A stretch of 64,000 nt of DNA from Pseudomonas jinjuensis (GTDB lineage Bacteria > Pseudomonadota > Gammaproteobacteria > Pseudomonadales > Pseudomonadaceae), in the NCBI RefSeq assembly GCF_900103845.1, contig NZ_FNIJ01000003.1:372001-436000 (forward strand), written 5' to 3'. Shown here piece after piece: positions 51,018 to 59,302 of this stretch (positions within the stretch are counted from its first letter, which is position 1; every line of letters begins with the position of its first letter). Made by a program: the position numbers and the translations under genes. The notes below the pieces were generated by a model, which was given only the letters and a program-made list of their open reading frames with translations, made no database searches and was not told the DNA's origin.

Positions 51018-51851
51018 ATGACCGTACTGTCCATGAAATCCCGCCCGGCGGGCAGCGAGTCGCCGCGTCCGGAAACGGCGCAGCCGATGGTGCGCTTCCG
51101 CAACGTCTGCAAGAGCTACGGCAGCTTCAGCGTGCTGAAGGACCTGAACCTGGAGATCGGCGCCAACGAGAAGGTGGCGATCATCGGCCCGAGCGGCTCC
51201 GGCAAGTCCACCCTGCTGCGCGTGCTGATGACCCTGGAGAGCATCGACAGCGGGGTGATCGAGGTCGACGGCGAGCCTCTGACCCACCTGCAGCGCAACG
51301 GCCAGCTGGTGCGCGCGCCGGAAAGCCACGTGCGCCGGGTGCGCAGCAAGATCGGCATGGTGTTCCAGAGCTTCAACCTGTTCCCGCACATGAGCGCCCT
51401 GAAGAACGTGATGGAAGCGCCGGTGCAGGTCCTCGGCCTGCCGCGCGACCAGGCCCGCGAGCGCGCCGTGGAGCTGCTGGAGATGGTCGGCCTGGGCAAC
51501 AAGCTGGATCACTATCCGTCGCAGCTTTCCGGCGGCCAGCAGCAGCGGGTGGCGATCGCCCGCGCGCTGGCGATGCGGCCGAAGGTGATGCTGTTCGACG
51601 AGGTGACCTCGGCGCTCGACCCGGAACTCTGCGGCGAAGTGCTCAACGTGGTGCGCCGCCTCGGCGCCGAGCACAACCTGACGATGCTGATGGTCACCCA
51701 CCAGATGGGCTTCGCCCGCGAATTCGCCGACCGCGTGTGCTTCTTCCACCAGGGCAGCATTCTGGAGCAGGGCACTCCGGACCAGCTGTTCAACCACCCA
51801 CAGCACGAGCGCACGCGGTGCTTCCTGAGTGCGGTGAAGGAGGCGAATTGA
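51018..51851 (+). CDS. ehuA: Ectoine/hydroxyectoine ABC transporter ATPase EhuA
   Basis: 277 residues. Walker A GPSGSGKSTLL, Q-loop MVFQSFNLFPHM, signature LSGGQQQRVAIARAL, Walker B MLFDEVTSALDP, and H-loop VTHQMGFA. The start ATG 51018 has GGAG eight bases upstream; an upstream ATG at 50998 would overlap the ehuD stop. Last of ehuBCDA; repeats follow directly. Confidence 0.94.
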   Translation: MTVLSMKSRPAGSESPRPETAQPMVRFRNVCKSYGSFSVLKDLNLEIGANEKVAIIGPSGSGKSTLLRVLMTLESIDSGVIEVDGEPLTHLQRNGQLVRAPESHVRRVRSKIGMVFQSFNLFPHMSALKNVMEAPVQVLGLPRDQARERAVELLEMVGLGNKLDHYPSQLSGGQQQRVAIARALAMRPKVMLFDEVTSALDPELCGEVLNVVRRLGAEHNLTMLMVTHQMGFAREFADRVCFFHQGSILEQGTPDQLFNHPQHERTRCFLSAVKEAN

Positions 51852-51863
51852 GCGGCGGAGGGT

Positions 51864-52045
51864 CGCGGGCATGGCCCGCTCCTACACGGGCGGTGGGCTC
51901 CGCGTAGGGCGCATAACGCGCCAGCGTTATCCGCCACCTAATTTCCCATCATTCCCACGCTCCCGCGTGGGAATGCAGTTCTCGACGCTCCCGCGTCATC
52001 CGGCCACCCAAACGGTGGAAATCGCTTCGCGATTTTCACCCTACG
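51864..52045. repeat. Cluster of partial and complete palindromic repeats after ehuA
   Basis: 51864-51890 is a half copy (TCGCGGGCATGGCCCGCTCC). 51903-51935 contains GCATAACGCG CCAGCGTTATCCGCC. 51951-51974 is the perfect-arm hairpin ATTCCCACGC TCCC GCGTGGGAAT. 52010-52045 is GGTGGAAATCGCTTCGCGA with TTTTCACCCTACG. Four families meet in 180 bases between convergent genes; no coding frame is convincing. Confidence 0.75.
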
Positions 52046-52067
52046 TCCGGGATCACCATTCTCCCCC

Positions 52068-54536
52068 TCAGAACCGGTACTCCCCCGTCACCAGCACATT
52101 CCTCGGTTCCCCGTAGTAGCCGCCGAAGAAGGTGGTATCCAGCGCGCTGAGATACTTCTTGTCGAACAGGTTGTTGACGTTGACCGTCGCGCTCAGCTGC
52201 TCGCTGAAGTCGTAGCGGCTCATCAGGTCGACCACGGTGTACTGCTCCTGCCTGGCCTTGGCGGTGATGCCGCCCAGGTCGAACGGCGCCTCGGTGAAGT
52301 GGATGCCGCTCTGCCAGCGCGCGCCGCCGCCGACGGTGAGGCGATCCAGCTCGCCGGGCAGGCGGTAGGTGGTCCACAGCTTGAACATCTCCGCCGGCGC
52401 CACGGTGTTGATCCGCTCGCCCTCGGCGTCCTTGGTGACGCTGTGGCCGTAGCTGGCCATAAGGTTCCAGCCGGGCAGCAGTTCGCCGCTGGCTTCCAGG
52501 TCGAAGCCCTTGGTCTTGGCGCCCTGCACGGCGCGGAAGGCCGGATCGCCGAAGGTCCCCGGGACGGTCTGGCCTGGGTCGGCCTCGGCGAGGTTGTCCT
52601 GCTTGGTCTCGTAGTAGGCAACCGCGGTATTCAGCAGGCCGCCGAAGAACTCGCTCTTCAGGCCGACTTCGTAGCTGTCGCCTTCGCGCGGCGCCAGGGT
52701 CGAGCCGCTGGCGTCGCGTTCGCTCTGCGGGCGGAAGATGCTGGTGTAGCTGGCGTACACCGAGTGCTGCGCGGTGAGGTCGTAGACCACGCCGGCGTAG
52801 GGGGTGAACTCGCCGCTCTCGCGCAGCCGGGTGGTGCTGCTGAAGCGCTGGAAGGCCGGCACCACGAAGTCCAGCGAGGAGGTTTCCTTGTAGTTGCTGA
52901 CCCGCCCGCCGAGGATCACCGACAGCTCGTCGGTGGGCTTCAGGCGGCTGGCGAGGTAGACACTGTGCTGGCGGACGAGGGTGTCGTTGTCCATCAGCTT
53001 GCCTTCGGAAACCGGCCGCGGCGTGTTGTTGTCCCAGGTGAAGATGTTAACCGGGCGGCCTTCGAGGTCATCGAGGTCGGGGTCGTTGTGGTCGTCGAAC
53101 TTCGACCAGCTGTAGCCGAGCACCAGCTCGTGCTGGCGGCCGAACAGCTGGAACGGCCCCTGCGCCATCAGGTCGACGCCGGTCTGCTTCTGCCAGCCGC
53201 TGCCGTCGCCGCCGAACAGGCGCACACCGTCGCCGGTTTCCTTGTCCGGAAAGCCCCAGCTCGCCGAGGCCAGGGAGAACTCGCGCTTGCTGTAGAGCTG
53301 GTTGATCGCCAGCTTCAGCGTCCAGTCGTGGCCCAGGCCCTGTTCCAGCGAATAGAAGGTGTTGACCGTGTCCTGGTCGCGATAACTCCAGCGGCTGGCC
53401 GGGTTGAACGAGCGGGAGAAGTCGGTCTGCGTGCCGTCGCTGTAGAAGATCGGGAAGCTGCCGTAGGAGACGCCGCGCGGCGCGTATTTCTGGTAGTCGA
53501 CACCGAAGGTGAGCAGGGTGCTGTCGCTGAGGTCGGCCTCGATGATGCCGTAATAGACCTGCTTCTCCTGCTGGTAATGGTCGACATAGCTGTTGTTCTG
53601 CTGGTAGGCGGCGACGGTGCGACCGCGCAGCTTGCCGCTTTCGACCAGCGGACCGGAGACGTCCACTTCGGTGCGGTACAGGTCCCAGGAACCCAGGCCG
53701 CCGCGGACGTAGCCCTGGAACTCGTCGGTGGGCCGCTTGCGCACCAGGTTGATGGTGCCGGACGGGTCGCCGGCGCCGGTGAGCAGGCCGCTGGCGCCGC
53801 GCAGCACTTCGACGCGATCGTAGATCGCCGTGTCCGCGAGGCTCTGCGGCGTGGCGGTGGTGCCGGACATCAGGGTGGTGGGGATACCGTCGAACTGAAA
53901 GCTGTCGATGGCGTAGCCGCGCGACCAGATGTTCACCCGCTCGCTGTCGAAGCGCTGCACGGAAAGCCCCGGGGTCTGTTCGAGCACCGCGGTGACGTCG
54001 TCCAGGCCCTGGTCTTCGATGCGCTGGCGGGTGATCACGCTGACCGTCTGCGGCGTCTCGCGCAGCGACAGGTTGAGCCTGGTCGAGGTGGCGGTGCCGG
54101 CGACGGTGTAGGAATCGGTGCCTTCGCTGACCACCCGGGCGGCGCGGCCGTTGACGGTGGTGGCGTCCATCTCCAGCGCCGCGCTGGGCGCCGCCACCAG
54201 GGTGTAGCTGCCATCCACCTCGCGGCTGGCCTGCAGGCCGCTGCCGCGCAGCAGACGCTCCAGCGCTTCCGGCACGGTATAGCTGCCACGCAGGCCCGCG
54301 CTGCGCTTGCCGGCGGTGAGCGCGGCGTCCACCGAGAGCAGCACGCCGGATTCGCTGGCGAAGCGGTTCAGCGCCTGGTCGAGGCTGCCGGCGGGAATCG
54401 CATACTGGCGCTGCTGGCTGGCCGCATCGGCGGCCAGGGCGGGGGAGGTGCAGAACAGCAGCGGCGCGCTGCCCAACAGACCGGCGATGACCGCGCAGGC
54501 AAGGCGCGAGGGACGGGTGTTCGGTGTAAATGGCAT
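52068..54536 (-). CDS. TonB-dependent siderophore receptor, FpvA/FhuE-like, with STN domain
   Basis: 822 residues, outer membrane. Signal peptide ends near ALAAD. STN domain about 40-120 (YAIPAGSLDQALNRFASESG), TonB-box region near ATTVNGRAARVVSEG, plug with LRETPQTVSVITRQRIEDQG and VLRGASGLLTGAGDPSGTIN, and barrel ending NVLVTGEYRF. The plug wording is that of pyoverdine/ferrioxamine/coprogen-type receptors. With FecR and the sigma at 54756-56227 it makes a second cell-surface signalling unit. The ligand cannot be told from sequence. Confidence 0.92.
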   Translation of the reverse strand: MPFTPNTRPSRLACAVIAGLLGSAPLLFCTSPALAADAASQQRQYAIPAGSLDQALNRFASESGVLLSVDAALTAGKRSAGLRGSYTVPEALERLLRGSGLQASREVDGSYTLVAAPSAALEMDATTVNGRAARVVSEGTDSYTVAGTATSTRLNLSLRETPQTVSVITRQRIEDQGLDDVTAVLEQTPGLSVQRFDSERVNIWSRGYAIDSFQFDGIPTTLMSGTTATPQSLADTAIYDRVEVLRGASGLLTGAGDPSGTINLVRKRPTDEFQGYVRGGLGSWDLYRTEVDVSGPLVESGKLRGRTVAAYQQNNSYVDHYQQEKQVYYGIIEADLSDSTLLTFGVDYQKYAPRGVSYGSFPIFYSDGTQTDFSRSFNPASRWSYRDQDTVNTFYSLEQGLGHDWTLKLAINQLYSKREFSLASASWGFPDKETGDGVRLFGGDGSGWQKQTGVDLMAQGPFQLFGRQHELVLGYSWSKFDDHNDPDLDDLEGRPVNIFTWDNNTPRPVSEGKLMDNDTLVRQHSVYLASRLKPTDELSVILGGRVSNYKETSSLDFVVPAFQRFSSTTRLRESGEFTPYAGVVYDLTAQHSVYASYTSIFRPQSERDASGSTLAPREGDSYEVGLKSEFFGGLLNTAVAYYETKQDNLAEADPGQTVPGTFGDPAFRAVQGAKTKGFDLEASGELLPGWNLMASYGHSVTKDAEGERINTVAPAEMFKLWTTYRLPGELDRLTVGGGARWQSGIHFTEAPFDLGGITAKARQEQYTVVDLMSRYDFSEQLSATVNVNNLFDKKYLSALDTTFFGGYYGEPRNVLVTGEYRF

Positions 54537-54668
54537 TCCGGACGATCCTCTTGAGAATGCTTCCGTTTATCGTTCAAGAGGTATCCCGGACGAGGCGGGG
54601 AAACCGACAATGGTTTGGGAAAAATTCTTCCAGCGAGAAACCAACCCTCGTGCATCCGGACGCGGAAC

Positions 54669-54761
54669 CTGTAGGAGCCAGCTTGCTGGCGATTGCGGCC
54701 CCCCGGCAACCACGCTGCAGCCGGCGGACCCGATGGATCGCCAGCAAGCTGGCTCCTACGA
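54669..54761. repeat. GTAGGAGCCAGCTTGCTGG palindromic repeat overlapping the fecR stop
   Basis: Arms CTGTAGGAGCCAGCTTGCTG and CAGCAAGCTGGCTCCTACGA around about 50 bases. The fecR stop (TAG, minus strand, 54756-54758) is part of it. Same family as 17370-17433. It separates receptor and fecR. Confidence 0.85.
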
Positions 54762-55721
54762 CGAAGACATGCCTCGCCGCTCCACACTCACCCAATAGCG
54801 CGTCATGTAGCTCACCCGCACCGGCAGCGAACGCTCCAGCGCGGCGAGGATGCGGTCGGTATCGGCCAGCGGGAACACGCCGGTGAGCAGCAGCCCGGCC
54901 GCATCCTCGGAGCAGCGCAGGAGCCCCGGGCGATGGCGCGCCAGTTCGGCGAGGAACTGCCCCAGCGGCTGCCGTTCCGCCACCAGCCGACCCTCGCTCC
55001 AGGCGCAGGCATTGGCATCGGCGGCCTGCAAAGGGCCGAGGTGGCCGGCATCGAACCACAGGCGCTGGCCGGCCTGCATGCGGGTGCTGCCGGTATGCCG
55101 CGGGCGGATTTCCAGCGCGCCCTGGTAGAGGTCGACGCGGCTGCCGCCATCCACTTCGCGCACGCCGAAGCGGGTGCCGAGGGCCTGGATGTCGCCGGCG
55201 GCGGTCTCGACGATCAGCGGGCGGGCCGGATCGTCGCCGCTGCGCAGGAGGATTTCCCCGGCCAGCAGGCGGATGCGTCGTTCGCCGGCGGTGAAGAGGA
55301 TATCCACCGCGGTGCCGCTGTTCAGGTCCAGCAGGCTGCCGTCGGAGAGCTGCAGATGGCGGCGGTCGCCCTTGCCGGTGCGCTGGTCGGCGATAGTCTC
55401 GCGCCAGGGCAGTTCGCTGGAGAGGTAGCCGCCGGCGCCAAGGGCCAGCAGCCAGCCGGAAAGCTTCAGCATCTGCCGGCGGCGCTGGTCCGGCTGCTCG
55501 GCGAGCACCTTGCACGCGGTCGCCGCCGGCACCCGGGCGAGGGTGCCCTGCAGCCCCTGCAGGCGCTGCCAGGCACGGCGATGTTCGGCATCGGCGGCAT
55601 GCCACGCCTGGAAGGCTTCGCGCTGCGCAGCATCCAGTTCGCCGCCCCAGTGCAGCATCAGCCATTCGCTGGCCTGTTCGACGACGGCCGGGGACACCGG
55701 CATTTCATGCCTGGTATTCAT
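54756..55721 (-). CDS. FecR-type anti-sigma factor/signal transducer
   Basis: 321 residues. N-terminal DUF4880-like part (VEQASEWLMLHWGGELDAAQ), a membrane helix near 85-102, FecR domain with HLQLSDGSLLDLNSGTAVDI and IQALGTRFGV, and a C-terminal STN-contacting part (GVFPLADTDRILAALERSL). Start overlaps the sigma stop by four bases. Works with the receptor at 52068. Confidence 0.92.
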   Translation of the reverse strand: MNTRHEMPVSPAVVEQASEWLMLHWGGELDAAQREAFQAWHAADAEHRRAWQRLQGLQGTLARVPAATACKVLAEQPDQRRRQMLKLSGWLLALGAGGYLSSELPWRETIADQRTGKGDRRHLQLSDGSLLDLNSGTAVDILFTAGERRIRLLAGEILLRSGDDPARPLIVETAAGDIQALGTRFGVREVDGGSRVDLYQGALEIRPRHTGSTRMQAGQRLWFDAGHLGPLQAADANACAWSEGRLVAERQPLGQFLAELARHRPGLLRCSEDAAGLLLTGVFPLADTDRILAALERSLPVRVSYMTRYWVSVERRGMSSS

Positions 55722-56227
55722 GCTTCGTAGAGCACCTGGTAGCAGCTCTGGATGGCGCGGGTCATGTACTTCTGCACCGAGCTGACGCTGACCTGCAGGC
55801 GCTCCGCGATCTGCGCGTAGCCGAGCCCCTCGAACTGCGAAAGCAGGAAGGCTTCGCGCACCTTGCCCGGCATGCGGTCGAGCATGGCGTCGATCTGCAG
55901 CAGGGTTTCCAGGATCATCGCCCGCTCTTCCAGCGAGGGGACTTCCGGTTCGGGGAGGAGGGCGATGCTGTCCAGGTAGGCGCGCTCGATGCGCTGTCGG
56001 CGCCACTGGTCGATCACCAGGTTGCGGGCGATCTGCAGCAGGTAGCTGCGGCCCTCCTGCTGCCCGGGCAGGCGCCCGGAGACCAGCAGGCGGAGGAAGG
56101 TGTCGTGGGCGACGTCGGCGGCGTGCTCGCGGTCGCCCAGGCGCTTGCGCAGCCAGCCTTTCAGCCAGCCGTGATGATCCACGTAGAGCTGTCGCAGAGT
56201 GTCCTTCGCGCCCATGGAAGCCGGCAT
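55718..56227 (-). CDS. FecI-type extracytoplasmic-function sigma factor
   Basis: 169 residues from ATG 56227 (MPASMGAKD; a second ATG at 56215 is possible). Region 2: ADVAHDTFLRLLVSGRLPGQ and RSYLLQIARNLVIDQWRRQR. Region 4: MPGKVREAFLLSQFEGLGYA and QIAERLQVSVSSVQKYMTRA. A Fur-box-like site lies at 56243-56263. Not closely similar in wording to the sigma at 8091, so the two modules are separate acquisitions or old paralogues. Confidence 0.93.
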   Translation of the reverse strand: MPASMGAKDTLRQLYVDHHGWLKGWLRKRLGDREHAADVAHDTFLRLLVSGRLPGQQEGRSYLLQIARNLVIDQWRRQRIERAYLDSIALLPEPEVPSLEERAMILETLLQIDAMLDRMPGKVREAFLLSQFEGLGYAQIAERLQVSVSSVQKYMTRAIQSCYQVLYEA

Positions 56228-56242
56228 GCTTCACCGCCACAC

Positions 56243-56263
56243 TTGATAAGAATTATCATTTAC
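56243..56263 (-). promoter_or_regulatory. Fur box before the second sigma gene
   Basis: Minus strand AAATGATAATTCTTATCAA, a good match to the GATAAT-rich Fur consensus, 16-36 bases before the start codon at 56227. Confidence 0.75.
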
Positions 56264-56310
56264 ACGCTGGCGGCGAATATACGGGCAGACGCGGCCCGGG
56301 ACAAGGGCGC

Positions 56311-56577
56311 TCAGTTGCGGCTGACGAAACGCAGTCCGGCGCCTTCGCTGTCCGTGCGGGTGACTTCCATTTCCAGCCTTGGCGCTTCCACCGGCAGACC
56401 CTGCACCTGGCCGAACACCCGGGCGCCCACCGGCAGATGGCTGAGCCCGGAATTGCGCACGTAGACGCCGCCGTCGGAGAGATCGCGGGTCTGGCCGATC
56501 AGATCGCCGAAGCTGGGGTGGCTGATCCTGATCTGGCACTTCATCGGGGTACGCGGGTGTTTGCGTTGATTGGCCAT
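56311..56577 (-). CDS. PilZ-domain protein
   Basis: 88 residues, a single PilZ domain. The c-di-GMP signature is split as RKHPR near residue 5 (RxxxR) and DLSDGG near 33 (DxSxxG), both intact, so binding is likely. Same place and size as PAO1 PA0012. The output partner is unknown. Confidence 0.93.
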   Translation of the reverse strand: MANQRKHPRTPMKCQIRISHPSFGDLIGQTRDLSDGGVYVRNSGLSHLPVGARVFGQVQGLPVEAPRLEMEVTRTDSEGAGLRFVSRN

Positions 56578-56668
56578 GGCGGCGCGTCCTGGATTCGGTT
56601 CTATGAAGGCTATCGGCAGACGGCGGCCGTACTGAAGTAGCTGCGGCCGTGCGCCCCAACAGTGGGAG

Positions 56669-57556
56669 TCAGTACCAGCGCGCCTCGCCTTGCGGGCGTT
56701 TCTTGAAGCGCTTCATGGTCCACATGTACTGGCTCGGCCAGGTACGCACGTAACGTTCGACGACCTTGCTCATGGCCGCGACGGAGGTCTTCGCGTCCTC
56801 GCTGTACATCTCTTCCGGCGCCGCCTCGAAGATCACCTTGAAGCCGGAGCCATCCGCGAGGCGCAGCGCGTGGATGAACACGCCGTTGGCCTTGCCGCCG
56901 GCGAGCATGCCGGCGACGAACTTGCTGGTCAGCGCCTGGGTGGCGCAGAAGGGCACGAAGAAACCGGCGGTCTCGGATGGTTCCGGGTCGGCGGGAATGC
57001 CCACCGCGCCGCCCTTGCGTACTTCCTTGATGACGCTGAGGATGCCTTCCCGGGTCGACGGCGCCACGCGGTTGCCGAGCTGTACGCGCTGCTTCTGCAG
57101 CAGTTCGTCCACCGCCTTCAGCTTCGGCGGGCGGTAGAAGATGATCGGCTTGCACAGGCTGCAATAGTAGTGGTTGAGCACTTCCCAGTTGCCCAGGTGG
57201 CTGGTGATGCCGACCAGGCCCTTGTCCGAGTCCAGGGCCGCCTGCAGCACGTCGAGGCCTTCGACTTCGCGGATCAGGTCGATGGAACGCTGGGCCGGCC
57301 AGATCCAGGCGCAGGCGCTCTCGGTGAAGGTGCGGCCGGTATCCATCAGCGTGCGCTTGAGCAGATCGTCGAGGGCGGCCTCGTCCAGTTCGGGGAAGCA
57401 CTTGCTCAGGTTGATCCGCGCCACCTCGCGGGAACGGTTCGGCAGCTTCCACATCATCCAGCCGATCGCCGCGCCGGTGTTCTGCACCGCCCGCCAGGGC
57501 AGCAGGGCGAACAGGCGCAATGCGCCGACCACCAGCGCACCTTTGAGCTTCTCCAC
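56669..57556 (-). CDS. htrB: Lipid A late acyltransferase (LpxL/HtrB family)
   Basis: 295 residues with an N-terminal membrane helix (VVGALRLFALLPWRAVQNTG). The HX4E catalytic motif is HLGNWE near residue 125, and KEVRKGGAVGIPADPEPSE is the second family block. It transfers a secondary acyl chain to lipid A. Equivalent in place to PAO1 PA0011, one of two HtrB copies there. Confidence 0.92.
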   Translation of the reverse strand: MEKLKGALVVGALRLFALLPWRAVQNTGAAIGWMMWKLPNRSREVARINLSKCFPELDEAALDDLLKRTLMDTGRTFTESACAWIWPAQRSIDLIREVEGLDVLQAALDSDKGLVGITSHLGNWEVLNHYYCSLCKPIIFYRPPKLKAVDELLQKQRVQLGNRVAPSTREGILSVIKEVRKGGAVGIPADPEPSETAGFFVPFCATQALTSKFVAGMLAGGKANGVFIHALRLADGSGFKVIFEAAPEEMYSEDAKTSVAAMSKVVERYVRTWPSQYMWTMKRFKKRPQGEARWY

Positions 57557-57693
57557 GGAAAGTCCCCCAGATTGAAAGCGGGTAGTTTAACCGGTTGGCA
57601 GAGCGGGACGAGATGATGCGTGGCCTGCACGGGGCGCTTTTTGCAGGAGCGGGCCATGCCCGCGACCACACAAGAACCAGAGGAACCTCAAAG

Positions 57694-57709
57694 TGTTCCA
57701 CGTGGAACA
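57694..57709. promoter_or_regulatory. parS centromere-like site
   Basis: TGTTCCACGTGGAACA, a perfect palindrome (18 bp with flanking G and C, 57693-57710). It equals the Pseudomonas ParB-binding consensus TGTTCCACGTGGAAC in 15 positions, with A for the final base. In P. aeruginosa parS sites cluster within about 15 kb of oriC around the genes seen here. It touches the stop codon of tag. I found no second perfect site in the window. Confidence 0.92.
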
Positions 57710-57710
57710 C

Positions 57711-58259
57711 TCAACTCAACTGCGCATACCGATCGCAATCCCGCGTATGGTCCATCACCATCCCACTGGCCTGCATGAAGGCATAGCAGATGGTCGGCCC
57801 GACGAAGGTGAAGCCGGCCTTCTTCAACGCCTTGCTCATCGCCTCGGCTTCGGGCGTCACCGCCGGTACGTCGCCGCGGCCGCTGAAGTGATTGACCTTC
57901 GGCGCGCCCCCGACGAAGGACCAGAGCAATCCCACCGGATCGGGCTGCTCCAGCCAGGCCCGGGCATTCTGCCGGGCCGCATTCAGCTTGGCGCGATTGC
58001 GGATGATGCCAGGGTCCTGCATGCGTTCCTCGATCTCCTCGTCGCTCATCCGCGCCAGTCGTTCAGCATCGAAACCGAACAGCACTTCGCGGTAGCGCTG
58101 GCGCTTCTTCAGCACGGTGATCCACGACAGCCCGGCCTGGAATCCTTCCAGCAGCAGCAGTTCGAACAGCGCCTGCGGGTCGCGCTGTGGCACGCCCCAT
58201 TCGGTGTCGTGGTAGTCGATGTACAGCGGATCGTCATTGCACCAGAAGCAGCGTGGCAT
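57711..58259 (-). CDS. tag: DNA-3-methyladenine glycosylase I
   Basis: 182 residues. Excises 3-methyladenine. Zinc ligands C4 (MPRCFWC), H17 (DYHDTEWG) and the C-terminal H and C of DHTRDC are all present; the pocket includes the family block FELLLLEGFQAGLSWITVL. ATG 58259 is the start that gives the zinc cysteine. Divergent from glyQ with a 95-base gap. Confidence 0.96.
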   Translation of the reverse strand: MPRCFWCNDDPLYIDYHDTEWGVPQRDPQALFELLLLEGFQAGLSWITVLKKRQRYREVLFGFDAERLARMSDEEIEERMQDPGIIRNRAKLNAARQNARAWLEQPDPVGLLWSFVGGAPKVNHFSGRGDVPAVTPEAEAMSKALKKAGFTFVGPTICYAFMQASGMVMDHTRDCDRYAQLS

Positions 58260-58354
58260 AAGGCTTTCCGTATGGTCGGGCGGGGGAGTGGGGAGTCCCG
58301 TACATGGGGTATACTCCGGCGTTTTATCCAGATGCCCAAGCACAGGTGAAATCC

Positions 58355-59302
58355 GTGAGCCAGACTACGCCCGCCGTGCGCACCTTCCAAGACCTGATCC
58401 TCGCCCTGCAACAGTACTGGGCGGAGCAGGGCTGCGTGGTGCTGCAGCCCTACGACATGGAAGTAGGCGCCGGCACCTTCCACACCGCCACCTTCCTCCG
58501 CGCCATCGGCCCGGAAACCTGGAACGCCGCCTACGTGCAGCCCAGCCGCCGCCCCACCGACGGCCGCTACGGCGAGAACCCGAACCGCCTGCAGCACTAC
58601 TACCAGTTCCAGGTGGTGCTGAAGCCGAATCCGGAGAACTTCCAGGAACTGTACCTCGGCTCGCTGAAGGCCATCGGCATCGACCCGCTGGTCCACGACA
58701 TCCGCTTCGTCGAGGACAACTGGGAATCGCCGACCCTCGGCGCCTGGGGCCTGGGTTGGGAAATCTGGCTGAACGGCATGGAAGTCACCCAGTTCACCTA
58801 CTTCCAGCAGGTCGGCGGCATCGAGTGCTACCCGGTCACCGGCGAAATCACCTACGGCCTGGAACGCCTGGCCATGTACATCCAGGGTGTCGATTCGGTG
58901 TATGACCTGGTGTGGGCCGACGGTCCGTTCGGCAAGGTCAGCTACGGCGACGTGTTCCACCAGAACGAAGTGGAGCAGTCGACCTACAACTTCGAGCACG
59001 CCAACGTCGAGAAGCTGTTCGAACTGTTCGACTTCTACGAGAGCGAAGCCAACCGCCTGATCGAGCTGCAGCTGCCGCTGCCGACCTACGAGATGGTCCT
59101 CAAGGCCTCCCACACCTTCAACCTGCTCGACGCCCGCCGCGCCATCTCGGTGACCGAGCGCCAGCGCTACATCCTGCGCGTGCGCACCCTGGCCCGTAAC
59201 GTGGCGCAGAGCTACCTGCAGGCCCGCGCGCGCCTGGGCTTCCCGATGGCCGCCCCCGAACTGCGTGACGAAGTACTGGCCAAGCTGAAGGAGGCCGAAT
59301 AA
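58355..59302 (+). CDS. glyQ: Glycyl-tRNA synthetase alpha subunit
   Basis: 315 residues, class II synthetase core of the alpha2-beta2 enzyme. Features [20 protein letters not shown] near 30, [20 protein letters not shown], and [20 protein letters not shown]. The start is GTG at 58355 ([11 protein letters not shown]), with AGGTGA five bases upstream. An in-frame GTG lies at 58346. Stop and glyS start share one base. Confidence 0.98.
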   Translation: MSQTTPAVRTFQDLILALQQYWAEQGCVVLQPYDMEVGAGTFHTATFLRAIGPETWNAAYVQPSRRPTDGRYGENPNRLQHYYQFQVVLKPNPENFQELYLGSLKAIGIDPLVHDIRFVEDNWESPTLGAWGLGWEIWLNGMEVTQFTYFQQVGGIECYPVTGEITYGLERLAMYIQGVDSVYDLVWADGPFGKVSYGDVFHQNEVEQSTYNFEHANVEKLFELFDFYESEANRLIELQLPLPTYEMVLKASHTFNLLDARRAISVTERQRYILRVRTLARNVAQSYLQARARLGFPMAAPELRDEVLAKLKEAE

